64,000 bases of DNA, taken from NCBI RefSeq assembly GCF_017353175.1, contig NZ_JAFMYW010000003.1:558001-622000 (forward strand), in the 5' to 3' direction. This DNA is from Fibrella forsythiae (lineage in GTDB: Bacteria; Bacteroidota; Bacteroidia; Cytophagales; Spirosomataceae). The notes beneath the pieces are model-generated. The model was given only the letters and a program-made list of their open reading frames with translations, had not been told where the DNA came from and searched no databases. The stretch's first letter is position 1; the number at the start of each line of letters is the position of its first letter. Both the position numbers and the translations under genes were made by a program. Below, one piece after another: positions 55,862 through 63,641 of the stretch.

Positions 55862-58756
55862 CTACGACCTGAACTGGCGGAGATTGTACGTAAACGTCAT
55901 CATGAAATAGCGGTTCAGCACCAGCGAGCGGCTGTCTTCCAGGTACGTCTCCGAGAACGTCCGGCTGACGCTGTTGTTCTGATTCAGCAAATCGAAGACC
56001 GACAATTTCAGCTCGCCATTCTGGTTCTTGAACAGCCGTTGCGCGAAACTGGCGTTCCACAGCGTGAACTTCTGATTGAACCCGCCCGACAAGCCCGCAT
56101 ACTGCTGGTAGTTGATATCGGAGCGCAGCACCATCCCTTTCCAGATATTCCAGACCACGTTAGCTCCGGCGGTTTGGGTATTGAACGAGTTGTTCAGCTT
56201 CGGTTGCAGCGTATTGATGGCCCGATTGTAGCCGTAGTTGTACGACACCGTGAAGTCGATCTTCTCGCTGATGTTGCTGCTGAGTACCACACCCTGGCTG
56301 ATGGCGTAGGTGTTGGCCCGGTTCACCTGGTAGTTGATCAGGCTGGGCGCGCTGCTGTAATTCAGGCTGGTGTTCAGGTTCAGGTTGCTTTTCATGAACG
56401 TCAGCGGTGTGCCGTACGAACCAAATAACCGCAGATTCACGGCGTCTTCAGTGTTGACCGGGCGGGTTAGCTGCGTACCCTTTTGGAGAAAGATGCCTTC
56501 TCCTGTTGATGAAACAACACCGGGAACCCGCATGGCGCTGTCGGCAATGAACAGCGACGAACCGATCGGATCCTGCGTGTAGTTGGCGCTAATCAGGGCA
56601 ACCAGGCTGCTGGCTTTCTGGACCGCCGTTTTAGTGAAGCGGGCCGAAATGTTGTGGCTGTAACTCTGTTGCAGATCGGGGTTGCCGATGGTCTGCAAGA
56701 GTGGGTTGGTGTTGTTCAGTACGTTTTGCAACTGGTTGATGCTCGGTGCCTGCGTGTTGGTGCGGTACGTAAACCGAAGCCGCAGATCTTCCGTGAAACG
56801 ATAATCGGCCGTGACGGTGGGCAGCAGGTTCGTAAACGCGCGATTCACCATGCCGATGCGGGGGAACAGTTGATCGCTCTGTAAGTCAGCCCGTTGTAGA
56901 TCGACGGAAGCCGACAGGCGTACCTTTTTCGAGTTTACGTTATAGCCGACGCCCGCGCGCTGGGTCAGGTAGTCATTGTCGAAGCGGTTGCTCAACAGTG
57001 AATCCAGCAGATCGTAGCGGTCTGAGGCAGGATTAAGTTTGTAGGTAAGCCGATCAGAATTACTGTGGTTGATCCCCGCGCTGTACGACAACTGCAACAT
57101 GCCTTTACCCAGTGGCTCCGTGTAATTCAGGTTGGCCGACAATTGGTAGCTGTTCGACAGGTTGGTTGTCCGCTGGTTGATGAGCTGCCGGGTGGTTGTA
57201 TCGACGCCCACAAAATCATTGACCGATGCCAGCGTACTCATTCCATTCCGGTCGTTGACCGACGTACCCAGATTCAGCGACATCGTACGGCCCCGTTTCT
57301 CGAACCGGTGACGGAACAGCAGATTGTTGCTGAAGGATAATCCCTGATTGGTCGACGAAAACGAATTGTCTGATCGGTTGAGCAGGCTGTTACCAAGCCG
57401 GGTTTCACTATTTGTCAGCGAATTTGACTGGTTCGTTTGAAAGCTCAGGCGAGGCGTCAGCAGGATCGAGTTGTTCTTGTTGATGGTGTAGTCGAGCCGG
57501 AAGTTCAGCCTGTGGTTGAGGTTTGTGTTGTTGTTAGTGGTCTGTTCGCGGTATGTCTGGGTCGAATCGCCGGTTTTCTGGTAATATTCCCGCAGCAGCG
57601 ATTGCTCGTTCCGGTTGTTGCTCTGGTTCAGAAAATAGCTGCCCCGGATGGTCATCTTCTTTCCCCACGAATCACTGTAGTTGATCCCCAGTGAATTGGT
57701 AGTATTGATACCGCTCTGCTGACCAACCAGAAAGTTGTCGGTGCCTCCGCCACCCCCGTTACCGCCACCGCCCGGTGCGCCGCCTCCGCCTCCCCGGCCG
57801 CCGCGCCCACCGCCGCCGCCACCCTGACGCTGATTACCACCGCCTCCGCCGCCTAATACACCCAACAGGTCCTGACTCGCGAAATTCTGCTGGTTGATGT
57901 TATTGCTTTGTCCGATGATCGAGATGCGTCGGTCTCCCTTGAACAGGTTCACACTTCCCCCCGCCGCGAAGGTGGCGTCGGTTCCGGCAACGGCTGTTCC
58001 TACACCGCCGTACACCTTCCCAAACTGCCCGTTTCGTTTGTCGGCCCGGGTGGTAATGTTGATGGTTTTAATGGTGTTGCCGTCGTTCACGCCCGTGAAC
58101 TGCGACTGGTCACTTTGCCGGTCGAACACCTCAATTTTGTCGATTACTTCGGCGGGTAAATTCCGCAGGGCAATGGTCGGGTCATCACCGAAGAAAGGCT
58201 TGCCATCTACCAGGATTTCCTGCACCGTTTCGCCCTGCACCTTTATGCCTCCGCCACTCATATCCACACCGGGCATTTTCTTGATGAGGTCTTCGGCCTG
58301 CGCATCGCGGTTTACTTTGAAGGCATTGGCGTTGAACTGAAGCGTATCACCCTTTTGCTCGGCGGTAGGTGTTTTGCCTTTGACCACAATCTCGTTGAGT
58401 TGCCGGGCTGTTTCCAGCAGAATGATCGTGGGTACGTTCACCTCCCCCGAATCGAGCTGTACGGTTTGTTCGGTATTGTTGTACCCCACGAACGAGGCAA
58501 TCAGCTTGTAACTACCGGCAGGCAGATTGTCGAACATAAACCGACCATCCAGCCCCGTCACCATACCGCGCCGGATTGTGCTGTCGGTTAGGCTGTTGGC
58601 CCGTATGGTAACGCCAATCAGCGTATCGCCTTTGGCACCGGTAATGTTACCACTGATCGAGCCGGTTTGTTGGCTAAACCCGACGGTGACGGTTAGTAAG
58701 ATGAACAGCAGACCCAGTGCTGATCGGCTGAATTGTTGGGGCAGGGATAGGTTCAT
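55862..58756 (-). CDS. Outer-membrane beta-barrel with N-terminal carboxypeptidase-regulatory-like domain
   Basis: This 964-residue protein has a signal peptide (hydrophobic core LGLLFILLTVTVGF, cleavage near FSQQ), then a CarboxypepD_reg-like domain (about 27-110) and a plug-like domain (KKMPGVDMSGGGIKVQG, VDGKPFFGDDP). The C-terminal barrel is of the TonB-receptor-related OMP_b-brl_3 type. A long Gly/Arg/Asn-rich loop of about 50 residues lies near 305-355. I start at ATG 58756; the open frame extends 21 codons further. It is downstream of the sigma operon and may belong to that regulon. Confidence 0.88.
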   Translation of the reverse strand: MNLSLPQQFSRSALGLLFILLTVTVGFSQQTGSISGNITGAKGDTLIGVTIRANSLTDSTIRRGMVTGLDGRFMFDNLPAGSYKLIASFVGYNNTEQTVQLDSGEVNVPTIILLETARQLNEIVVKGKTPTAEQKGDTLQFNANAFKVNRDAQAEDLIKKMPGVDMSGGGIKVQGETVQEILVDGKPFFGDDPTIALRNLPAEVIDKIEVFDRQSDQSQFTGVNDGNTIKTINITTRADKRNGQFGKVYGGVGTAVAGTDATFAAGGSVNLFKGDRRISIIGQSNNINQQNFASQDLLGVLGGGGGGNQRQGGGGGGRGGRGGGGGAPGGGGNGGGGGTDNFLVGQQSGINTTNSLGINYSDSWGKKMTIRGSYFLNQSNNRNEQSLLREYYQKTGDSTQTYREQTTNNNTNLNHRLNFRLDYTINKNNSILLTPRLSFQTNQSNSLTNSETRLGNSLLNRSDNSFSSTNQGLSFSNNLLFRHRFEKRGRTMSLNLGTSVNDRNGMSTLASVNDFVGVDTTTRQLINQRTTNLSNSYQLSANLNYTEPLGKGMLQLSYSAGINHSNSDRLTYKLNPASDRYDLLDSLLSNRFDNDYLTQRAGVGYNVNSKKVRLSASVDLQRADLQSDQLFPRIGMVNRAFTNLLPTVTADYRFTEDLRLRFTYRTNTQAPSINQLQNVLNNTNPLLQTIGNPDLQQSYSHNISARFTKTAVQKASSLVALISANYTQDPIGSSLFIADSAMRVPGVVSSTGEGIFLQKGTQLTRPVNTEDAVNLRLFGSYGTPLTFMKSNLNLNTSLNYSSAPSLINYQVNRANTYAISQGVVLSSNISEKIDFTVSYNYGYNRAINTLQPKLNNSFNTQTAGANVVWNIWKGMVLRSDINYQQYAGLSGGFNQKFTLWNASFAQRLFKNQNGELKLSVFDLLNQNNSVSRTFSETYLEDSRSLVLNRYFMMTFTYNLRQFRS

Positions 58757-58814
58757 AACGTTGAGTGATAGACGAAAAGCGCCTGATAAAAAGGGAGTTG
58801 GATAAAGCATGAAT

Positions 58815-58839
58815 ACCAAACACGACTAGTTTGTTTGGT
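58815..58839. promoter_or_regulatory. Palindrome upstream of the outer-membrane barrel gene
   Basis: ACCAAACA and TGTTTGGT are separated by nine bases centred on CTAG, about 60 bases before the start codon. It may be an operator or a promoter-associated site. Confidence 0.35.
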
Positions 58840-58896
58840 GTCCTTCACAGGCTTAGGCCCCGAACCCGAACGGAACTTGCGGTGGGGTGCAAAAAA

Positions 58897-58926
58897 AAGA
58901 GGAACACTCGCAAGGGTGTTCCTCTT
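58897..58926 (-). terminator. Rho-independent terminator of the sigma operon
   Basis: An 11-pair stem (AAGAGGAACAC/GTGTTCCTCTT) with an eight-base loop is followed on the minus strand by a run of T residues. It separates the CpxP-like gene from the barrel gene. Confidence 0.88.
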
Positions 58927-58952
58927 TTGTTCTCGGCATTCCAGCGGGGCAC

Positions 58953-59453
58953 CTACCGCACCGAATCTGAAACCATACCCGCCCGCCTTGAACGGGGCAT
59001 ACGGAAGGCGCGGCTGGGTAGTTCGCCCAGCAGTTTATTCAAAAGGGTGCGTTGCTCAGGCGTACAGATAGCCGCTACCCGGTCGAAGTGAGTAAGCGTA
59101 ATCAGGTCAATCTCGGCGGCTTGCTGATGAAAAGCCGTGACCAGTTCGCGTCGGTGTGTATCGGTCAGTGACGAGTCGAGCAGGTGAAAATAGGCTTTTC
59201 TGGCTTGTTTTAGCGGCTTCTGACGCGCTTCTACTTGCTGAAAATAAGCCTTTTGCAAGCTCACCAGTTGCTGACGTTGCTGCGGGCTGAACCCAAGGGT
59301 ATCGGCCAGGAACGTACCTGAGTTGGCCCGGTTGCGTCGATGCTCTGCTGTGGCTGCCGGACGTACCCAGATCCAGGTAAGCAGTCCAATGTTAAGGGCT
59401 ACCAGCGCCACAATGATTCCCAGGAAAAAACGGATGCGCCGCTGTTCATTCAT
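58953..59453 (-). CDS. Spy/CpxP-like periplasmic sensor protein
   Basis: This 166-residue protein has one N-terminal membrane helix (about 10-30). An extracytoplasmic helical domain follows, with LGFSPQQRQQLVSLQKAYFQ and the LTxxQ-like CTPEQRTLLNKLL near the C-terminus. This family (periplasmic heavy-metal sensor or CpxP/Spy) often sits with ECF sigma factors. It overlaps the preceding gene by eight bases. The metal or stress sensed is not evident. Confidence 0.8.
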   Translation of the reverse strand: MNEQRRIRFFLGIIVALVALNIGLLTWIWVRPAATAEHRRNRANSGTFLADTLGFSPQQRQQLVSLQKAYFQQVEARQKPLKQARKAYFHLLDSSLTDTHRRELVTAFHQQAAEIDLITLTHFDRVAAICTPEQRTLLNKLLGELPSRAFRMPRSRRAGMVSDSVR

Positions 59454-59781
59454 ACGCTAAAATAACCGGGTCTACGTCGTAATCATCGACTAATGAATGG
59501 GTGGTTGTGGTTGCCATCTGGTCAGGCGTGGGCTGGCTACGGGTGGTCGTCAACCAGGCGGCGCCTATGTTCAGCAGCACCAGTAAGAGCAAGGCTGAAT
59601 AGGCGTACACAGGTTTGCGTAACCACCACGGTAGCCAATCGGTCTGCTCAACAGATTTAGCCAGGCGGGCCTGTAAGCGGGTGTAAAAAAATGGCCGTAG
59701 TTCGGGTTGTGGGCGTTTCCCCCACCGCTGGAAATCGGCCTCCCACTGCTCTTCGTTTGGTTCCTGCGTTGATTCGTTCAT
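59446..59781 (-). CDS. Single-pass membrane protein, probable anti-sigma factor
   Basis: A 111-residue protein with a cytoplasmic N-terminal part (about 1-52, WEADFQRWGKRPQPELRPFF) and one membrane helix (about 58-75). The extracytoplasmic tail is short. Position between the ECF sigma gene (4-base overlap) and the CpxP-like gene suggests it sequesters the sigma factor. No zinc HxxxCxxC anti-sigma motif is visible, so this is inferred from context. Confidence 0.65.
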   Translation of the reverse strand: MNESTQEPNEEQWEADFQRWGKRPQPELRPFFYTRLQARLAKSVEQTDWLPWWLRKPVYAYSALLLLVLLNIGAAWLTTTRSQPTPDQMATTTTHSLVDDYDVDPVILAYE

Positions 59782-60359
59782 GGTACGATGTACGGTGTTA
59801 GTCGTTTGCGTAGCGTTTGGCGGGCCCGGAAGAGTAATGACTCCACTGCCGACACCGACGTTTGCATCACGTCGGCAATTTCCTGGTACGATAGTTCTTC
59901 CTGGTAATGAAGTGTAAAGGCCACCTTCTGCGACTCGGCCAGTTTCTGCACGGCCTGGTTTATGAGCTGGGTACGTTCGTTGGCTTGGAGCACTGTTTCT
60001 GGAGTCTGAAAATCGGGTGGGTCAAATCGCTCAGGTTCTTCGTCGCCAAAAAGGCTCGTCAGGAAGGCAAATCGTTTTTTACGTTTACGGTCACGTTCTT
60101 TTTTCAATGCCCGCGAGGTCGTCAGTCGATACAGCCAGGTGGCCAGACTGGCTTCGCCGCGAAAACTCCCAATAGTTTTGTAAACGTCCACAAACACTTC
60201 CTGCGCCACATCTTCCGCATCTTCGGGCGTTGGCACAATGGCCAGCGCCGTCCGAAAAACCCGCGTCTGATACGTGTCGACCAACCATCGGAAAGCCGAT
60301 TCGTCGCCTTGTCGAAGGCGGTCGAGCCGGGCTATTTCGTCGGGTTGTTCGTTCTGCAC
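59778..60359 (-). CDS. ECF RNA polymerase sigma factor
   Basis: This 193-residue sigma-70 family factor has region 2 (WLVDTYQTRVFRTALAIV, EDVAQEVFVDVYKTIGSF, ATWLYRLTTSRAL) and region 4 (VAFTLHYQEELSYQEIADVM). The start is GTG 60359: the frame has no ATG before it and meets a stop 18 bases upstream. It is first in the three-gene operon and probably directs transcription of an envelope-stress regulon. Confidence 0.93.
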   Translation of the reverse strand: MQNEQPDEIARLDRLRQGDESAFRWLVDTYQTRVFRTALAIVPTPEDAEDVAQEVFVDVYKTIGSFRGEASLATWLYRLTTSRALKKERDRKRKKRFAFLTSLFGDEEPERFDPPDFQTPETVLQANERTQLINQAVQKLAESQKVAFTLHYQEELSYQEIADVMQTSVSAVESLLFRARQTLRKRLTPYIVP

Positions 60360-60429
60360 ATCAGCGTTCTTTTGTCATTAGGCCCCGTTGGTGGAGTAAA
60401 CTTGCGGTGGAAATATAAAAATGTCATCT

Positions 60430-61236
60430 CTATAATTCCTGTCCGCAGTGGGGGCAGCGGCGGGGGGCTTTTTGGTACCGGATGTGTTCGGTAAAGCCAG
60501 AAACCAGGATACCGGTTGGCAGGGCAAACAGCGCAATGCCCAGAATGGCCGAAATGCCACCCAGCACTTTGCCGAGGGGCGTAATGGGATGAATATCACC
60601 GTACCCCACGGTGGCCATGGCATTAATGCCCCACCACATTGTAGCCGGAATACTCGAAAACGCCTGAGGCTGAGCGGGATGCTCGACGTAGTACATGACG
60701 CTGGAGATGATAATAAGCATGAAAATGACCATAATCAGGCTCAGCACCAACTCTTCCTTCTTCTCACGTACGACGTTTAAAATCAACCGGTAAGCGTGCG
60801 AATATTTAGAGATTCGGAACAGCCGGAAGATCCGAAAAAGACGCAGGATACGAACAATGGCCAGGTCAGTGGCAAACAAACTGACGTAGAAGGGAAGAAT
60901 AGCGAGCAGATCGATGATGGCCGACGCCGACAGAACGTACCTGAGCCGCCCGTAGAACCAATGGCTATAGCGCTCATTCTCCACACAGATCCACACACGC
61001 AGGGCATATTCAATGGTAAAAAATATGACCGAAAACAGCTCGAAATCGTAGAACAGCCGATCATATTTCTGGCTGTACGCAGGCACCGTATGCATCACAA
61101 TAGCAATGGCATTCAGTGTGATAATGGTGATCAACGTAATGTTGAACACAAGGCTAAGGCCCCGTCGCTTACCCGCCGACGTTTCGATGACGCGGTAGAT
61201 TGTACGGCGAAGGTTCATGAGAGCAGGCGAGCGCAT
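60430..61236 (-). CDS. Voltage-gated potassium channel
   Basis: Six membrane helices are visible: four voltage-sensor helices, with an Arg-rich S4 (RILRLFRIFRLFRISKYS), then a pore with the selectivity filter TVGYGD. The C-terminal cytoplasmic tail ends CPHCGQEL, a possible half zinc ribbon. About 268 residues with ATG 61236. The frame is open to ATG 61275, but this overlaps the RAYT reading frame even more. Confidence 0.92.
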   Translation of the reverse strand: MRSPALMNLRRTIYRVIETSAGKRRGLSLVFNITLITIITLNAIAIVMHTVPAYSQKYDRLFYDFELFSVIFFTIEYALRVWICVENERYSHWFYGRLRYVLSASAIIDLLAILPFYVSLFATDLAIVRILRLFRIFRLFRISKYSHAYRLILNVVREKKEELVLSLIMVIFMLIIISSVMYYVEHPAQPQAFSSIPATMWWGINAMATVGYGDIHPITPLGKVLGGISAILGIALFALPTGILVSGFTEHIRYQKAPRRCPHCGQEL

Positions 61237-61810
61237 AATTGACGCGGATTGACTGACGTGTGTTGGCTGGTGCATCTTGTGTGGAAGGACGTAGGCATTG
61301 CTGACGCAGGCGTAGGGCGGAGGCGAGCGTATCGTAAAATTTGTCGGATGGCCAGTTGGCGGGGTTGTTTACGATGTAATCGGCAATGTTTTTGTACGAT
61401 TGGTCATTGCGAATGATGTGCTCGTAATAATTACGTTGCCAAAGCTTTCCCGTTCGTAGGCCTGGCTTTTCCACCTTAAATAAATCTAAGCAAGCCAACG
61501 CCACCAGCGATTTATATGCACAAATTATGTCGTTCATCGTCTGGGAAGTGGGATGCACAATGTCTAAAATGCCATGCAGATGATTTGGCATGAGTTGATA
61601 CGCATCAAGAGCCAGGCCTGGAAACCGTTTGAGCAGCAGCAACCATTGGTCGTAAGCAATTTGACCAACCGAGCGTAACTGCATGGTCTCGCCGAGAATC
61701 TGGCCAAACCAATGTCGTCTGTCCTGCGTACAGATCGTGATAAAATACAACCCTTCCTGCGAGTAATCGTAGCCCTCCATTCGAATTGACCGTCGGTGTT
61801 TGCCTACCAT
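61169..61810 (-). CDS. REP-associated tyrosine transposase (RAYT, Y1 family)
   Basis: This 213-residue protein is a Y1/Transposase_17 enzyme. It has the HUH motif H77-L-H79 in LMPNHLHGIL and a catalytic Tyr at 128-129 in WQRNYYEHIIRN, followed by IADYIVNNPANW. From about residue 163 the chain is encoded by a REP-like repeat and then by the start of the channel gene, so the tail is probably not original. RAYTs act on REP hairpins; inverted copies flank this gene. Confidence 0.9.
   Translation of the reverse strand: MVGKHRRSIRMEGYDYSQEGLYFITICTQDRRHWFGQILGETMQLRSVGQIAYDQWLLLLKRFPGLALDAYQLMPNHLHGILDIVHPTSQTMNDIICAYKSLVALACLDLFKVEKPGLRTGKLWQRNYYEHIIRNDQSYKNIADYIVNNPANWPSDKFYDTLASALRLRQQCLRPSTQDAPANTRQSIRVNYALACSHEPSPYNLPRHRNVGG
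61300..61328 (+). repeat. REP-like repeat (right-pointing)
   Basis: Starts GCTGACGC, has an ACGC-NN-GCGT core and continues AGGGCGG to GAGC. It matches 25 of 29 bases of the complement of the repeat at 61894-61922. It lies inside the 3' end of the RAYT reading frame. Confidence 0.8.
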
Positions 61811-61869
61811 GCTGTTTGTGTTTATACAGCAATATTATTCATAAATGGCTGATCTGTAGCATGCATATT

Positions 61870-61893
61870 GCTGACGTATGGCGTACGTGTATG
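61870..61893 (+). repeat. Degenerate REP-like repeat
   Basis: Starts TTGCTGACG like the copy at 61300 but diverges after about 12 bases. With the inverted copy following, it forms a BIME-like pair. Confidence 0.5.
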
Positions 61894-61922
61894 GCTTGCC
61901 GCCGCCCTACGCGCGCGTCAGC
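61894..61922 (-). repeat. REP-like repeat (left-pointing)
   Basis: On the minus strand it reads GCTGACGC to AAGC with the same ACGC-NN-GCGT core. With 61300-61328 it brackets the RAYT gene in inverted orientation. Confidence 0.8.
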
Positions 61923-61933
61923 CATACAGCCAA

Positions 61934-62761
61934 TTACCCGTTATACGGAAAATCCAGCGGGTCAGGATAAACGAAGACGTACCTGGTTGCCTGCGTTAAT
62001 TTGTCGCCGTTGATGACTTTGAAAGGCACGGGCTCAGCAGGAGCAACAAACGTAGGAAGAGCGTACCCGAAATCGGCGCAGCTTTTTCGGTAGATGGCTT
62101 CGCGGGTAGGATGCTGTGGCGCTACCGCATTGAACGTACCTACCAACCCTTGTGAAATAACGGAGGAGATCAAACCAACGGCATCGACTTGGTGCAGGTA
62201 ATTCACAGGTACGTTACCACTATCGACGGTTCGGCCAGCCACGTATTTGCCGGGTATTCGTTGATCACCCATCAGCCCGGCACAACGTACAATGGTAACA
62301 GCCCGAACCTGGTTAGCCAGCGATGACCAGATTTGTTCGGCCTGTGTCAACGCTGGTGCTGCCGACTGGTCGGGCGTGATCACATCGGCTTCAACCATGT
62401 CACGATTCAGTTCTGGATAGACCGACGTTGAGCTAACGTACAGGATGTGCTTGATGCGGGAGGAACGTACCTGATCGGCCAGCAGGCGCATCTGTTCCGG
62501 GTGGAAGGCATCGCCCTGTTTGCCTGCTTTGGGCGGAATGTTCACAACCAGATAGTCGACATCGAGCAGCGGGGTAAGATCGCCTTCGGGGCCGGGATTC
62601 AGCTGAAGCAGGTACGTGTCGATGCCCTGCTGGCGAAGTTGCGGCACTTTTTCCGGCGTAGTGGTGCTGCCACGAACCGACAGGCCTAACTGCTGCATCT
62701 GCTCGGCTAGCGGTGCTCCCAGCCAACCAAGGCCGATGATACTAAGCTGCAACGATTTCAT
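61934..62761 (-). CDS. NAD(P)-binding Rossmann-fold protein (epimerase-like)
   Basis: This 275-residue protein starts with SIIGLGWLGAPLAEQM, a GxGxxG dinucleotide motif, and continues like an extended SDR or NAD-epimerase (ILYVSSTSVYPE, VRCAGLMGDQR, NYLHQVDAVGLI). The substrate is not clear; the YPE segment could hold the active-site Tyr. ATG 62761 is taken although 62767 is also possible. It overlaps the upstream transglutaminase-like gene by about 20 bases, so the two are co-translated. Confidence 0.8.
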   Translation of the reverse strand: MKSLQLSIIGLGWLGAPLAEQMQQLGLSVRGSTTTPEKVPQLRQQGIDTYLLQLNPGPEGDLTPLLDVDYLVVNIPPKAGKQGDAFHPEQMRLLADQVRSSRIKHILYVSSTSVYPELNRDMVEADVITPDQSAAPALTQAEQIWSSLANQVRAVTIVRCAGLMGDQRIPGKYVAGRTVDSGNVPVNYLHQVDAVGLISSVISQGLVGTFNAVAPQHPTREAIYRKSCADFGYALPTFVAPAEPVPFKVINGDKLTQATRYVFVYPDPLDFPYNG

Positions 62762-63542
62762 CGGCATTTACCCAGACTTCCATGGTGGTCATGGTCATCG
62801 GGCCAAACTGAGTCATGAACGCTACGTCGGCCGCATCACGTCCGTAAGCTACGGTAATGCGGTTGCCTTTTGGCTCGGTCTGTGTGGCGTCGAAGGTGTA
62901 CCAAATGCCATTGATGTACGCTTCGAACCAGGCGTGGAGATCCATCGGTTTCAGCTCATGCAGGTAGCCAACCACCATACGGGCCGGAATGCTCAGGCTC
63001 CGACAAAGCGAAATGCCCAAATGTGTAAAGTCGCGGCAAACCCCCACCTTATTGTAGAGCGTATCGGCGGCTGAGGTGGTCGAGTCGCTGGTGCCGTACT
63101 CGTATTTGATGTTGGAGTTGATCCAGGCCCTGATCGCTTCAGCCTGATCGTAACCAGGCGCTGCATTGGCCACAATTTTCGCCGCTTCGTTGATGATGAC
63201 CAGATAGTCGGACGGGCAATAGCGGCTGGGAAGCAGGAAGTGCAGTACGTCGTCGGGCAAATCCTGCACAATCGTTAGCGGAGCGCCTGGGTCGGTGGCA
63301 ATAATGTCATCGGTTTGTACAACTGCCTGGGTACGTATCCGAAATTTTCCCGCCGGGGCAATGAGGCGCTGACACAGGTTACCATATAAGTCTGTAAACT
63401 CAGTGACGGGCACCTCCGGCTCCATCTCATAGGTTTCGCTGACGATCCATTGTCCGGCTCCAGATCGTGGGCGGAGCATAAGCATTAGTGGTGTATCGTC
63501 CTGAACGTCAAACTGTAGTTCACAGCCGGCAGTAAGTTTCAT
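62742..63542 (-). CDS. Transglutaminase-like cysteine protein
   Basis: This 266-residue protein has a beta-rich N-terminal part and a transglutaminase-core domain with Cys in KVGVCRDFTHL, His in DLHAWFEAY and Asp in WYTFDATQ, the expected catalytic triad. Such proteins are thought to act as peptidases or amidases. No signal peptide is seen, so it is probably cytoplasmic. An iterated hairpin lies six bases upstream of its start. Confidence 0.88.
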   Translation of the reverse strand: MKLTAGCELQFDVQDDTPLMLMLRPRSGAGQWIVSETYEMEPEVPVTEFTDLYGNLCQRLIAPAGKFRIRTQAVVQTDDIIATDPGAPLTIVQDLPDDVLHFLLPSRYCPSDYLVIINEAAKIVANAAPGYDQAEAIRAWINSNIKYEYGTSDSTTSAADTLYNKVGVCRDFTHLGISLCRSLSIPARMVVGYLHELKPMDLHAWFEAYINGIWYTFDATQTEPKGNRITVAYGRDAADVAFMTQFGPMTMTTMEVWVNADEIVAA

Positions 63543-63548
63543 AATTAG

Positions 63549-63641
63549 AGTTTCAGGTTTCAGGTTTCAAGTTTCAAGTAGCGTTGCTGTTTTACATGAC
63601 GGTGAATCTGCAACGCTACTTGAAACCTGAAACCTGAAACT
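63549..63641. repeat. AGTTTCA heptamer hairpin between the S23 gene and the transglutaminase gene
   Basis: The left arm (63549-63587) is AGTTTCA, GGTTTCA, GGTTTCA, AGTTTCA then AGTAGCG. The right arm (63610-63641), read as its complement, has one AGTTTCA fewer but is otherwise identical, 32 paired bases. The apex begins GCGTTGCT. The stem starts at the stop codon of the S23-type gene. Confidence 0.93.

Noticed and set aside
23319-63641. Heptamer hairpins as ordinary terminators
   Set aside because: Most lack a T-run and several lie inside operons or touch start codons. True terminators in the window (20445, 36167, 37358, 40310, 58897) look quite different.
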